From NCBI GenBank assembly GCA_017439615.1, contig JAFSIU010000046.1:1-5972 (forward strand): a DNA stretch of 5,972 nt, given 5' to 3'. The translations under genes were made by a program, and so were the position numbers. This stretch comes from Bacillota bacterium. GTDB taxonomy: Bacteria; Bacillota; Dehalobacteriia; UBA4068. The notes below the pieces were generated by a model, which saw only the letters and a list, made by a program, of their open reading frames with translations, did no database searches and was not told where the DNA came from. The first letter of the stretch is position 1. Each line of letters opens with the position of its first letter. Shown here one piece after another: positions 5,615-5,972 of this stretch.

Positions 5615-5972
5615 ATGCGTATAACAGAAATCCTGAATTCGTCAAAACCCGTGCTTTCGATCGAGGTTTTTCCGCCCAAAAGTGATGCCAATTTTGAAAG
5701 CGTATGCCATGCTACTGAGGAGATCGCCAAGCTGAATCCGGCATTCATCAGTGTTACCTATGGCGCGGGCGGCGTAACAGATCAATATACCATGGAGATC
5801 GCACGCAGAATGCTCGCTGCAGGGGTAACTCCGCTTCCTCATCTCACTTGTCTGACCTCTGACAAAGCACAGATAGCAGAAAAGCTGCAGGAAATGAAGG
5901 ACTGCGGCATCGAAAACATTATGGCTCTGCGTGGAGATATCCCGCGTGATTTGCAGGATATGAGCAAGCTGC
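5615..5972 (+). CDS. metF: 5,10-methylenetetrahydrofolate reductase (3'-partial)
   Basis: The ATG at 5615 follows GAGGAA (5600-5605) at a 9-base spacing, and the frame stays open to the window edge, giving 119 residues of a family usually near 290. The enzyme is a cytoplasmic FAD-dependent TIM barrel that reduces 5,10-methylene-THF to 5-methyl-THF, the methyl donor for methionine synthesis; in some anaerobes the related enzyme serves the Wood-Ljungdahl pathway. Visible family motifs are LSIEVFPPK (14-22, with Glu17 matching the catalytic Glu28 of E. coli MetF), ISVTYGAGG (45-53), HLTCL (76-80) and NIMALRGDIP (101-110, with Asp108 matching the flavin/folate-site Asp120). The start is supported because the conserved strand with Glu17 begins soon after it. 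The gene appears to have its own promoter. Downstream partners, such as a cobalamin-dependent methionine synthase, cannot be seen. Confidence 0.95.
   Translation, partial: MRITEILNSSKPVLSIEVFPPKSDANFESVCHATEEIAKLNPAFISVTYGAGGVTDQYTMEIARRMLAAGVTPLPHLTCLTSDKAQIAEKLQEMKDCGIENIMALRGDIPRDLQDMSKL

Noticed and set aside
5461..5685. 74-codon open frame overlapping the metF start
   Set aside because: It runs into metF in a different frame and has no Shine-Dalgarno sequence; metF has clear motifs from its own ATG.

Overview
The window looks like chromosomal DNA from an endospore-forming member of the Bacillota (Firmicutes), most likely a Clostridia- or Negativicutes-type anaerobe. The grounds are a clear SpoIIE sporulation phosphatase, strong AGGAGG-type ribosome binding sites, sigma-A-like promoters, free use of TTG and GTG starts, and an intergenic palindromic element of a type I associate with gut Firmicutes. 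I cannot name the genus from sequence alone. All genes lie on the + strand.

Layout. (1) Positions 1-2154 hold the 3' part of spoIIE: membrane segments, a cysteine-containing middle and a complete PP2C phosphatase domain. Its N-terminus lies upstream of the window. A perfect 17-bp hairpin without a T-tract follows, then a tandem 11-bp repeat. (2) Positions 2228-4843 form one self-contained transcription unit for a polar amino acid ABC importer. It has a TATAAT promoter, a lipoprotein substrate-binding protein, an intergenic stem-loop, an inner-membrane permease with a TTG start, an ATPase with a GTG start that overlaps the permease by 11 bases, and a strong intrinsic terminator. (3) Positions 4845-5304 hold a single-gene unit with its own promoter and terminator, encoding a 117-residue protein with a C-terminal DUF1508/YegP-like domain. 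(4) Positions 5305-5614 are non-coding and contain a degenerate two-hairpin repeat and a plausible promoter. (5) From 5615 to the window end is the start of metF, encoding 5,10-methylenetetrahydrofolate reductase, cut off by the window edge.

The units appear functionally unrelated: sporulation control, amino acid uptake, an uncharacterised small protein and one-carbon/methionine metabolism. Each of the three units whose 3' end is visible (spoIIE, the ABC operon and the DUF1508 gene) ends in a hairpin. The ABC importer is the only multi-gene module; the solute-binding lipoprotein captures the amino acid, the permease forms the channel, and the ATPase drives transport.

I found no mobile element, CRISPR array, tRNA or rRNA, and no convincing novel system. 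The items most worth a second look are the dispersed repeat before metF, an ARG-box-like sequence and an inverted repeat at the ABC promoter, a possible alternative-pairing arrangement between the binding-protein and permease genes, and the 17-bp hairpin plus tandem repeat after spoIIE.
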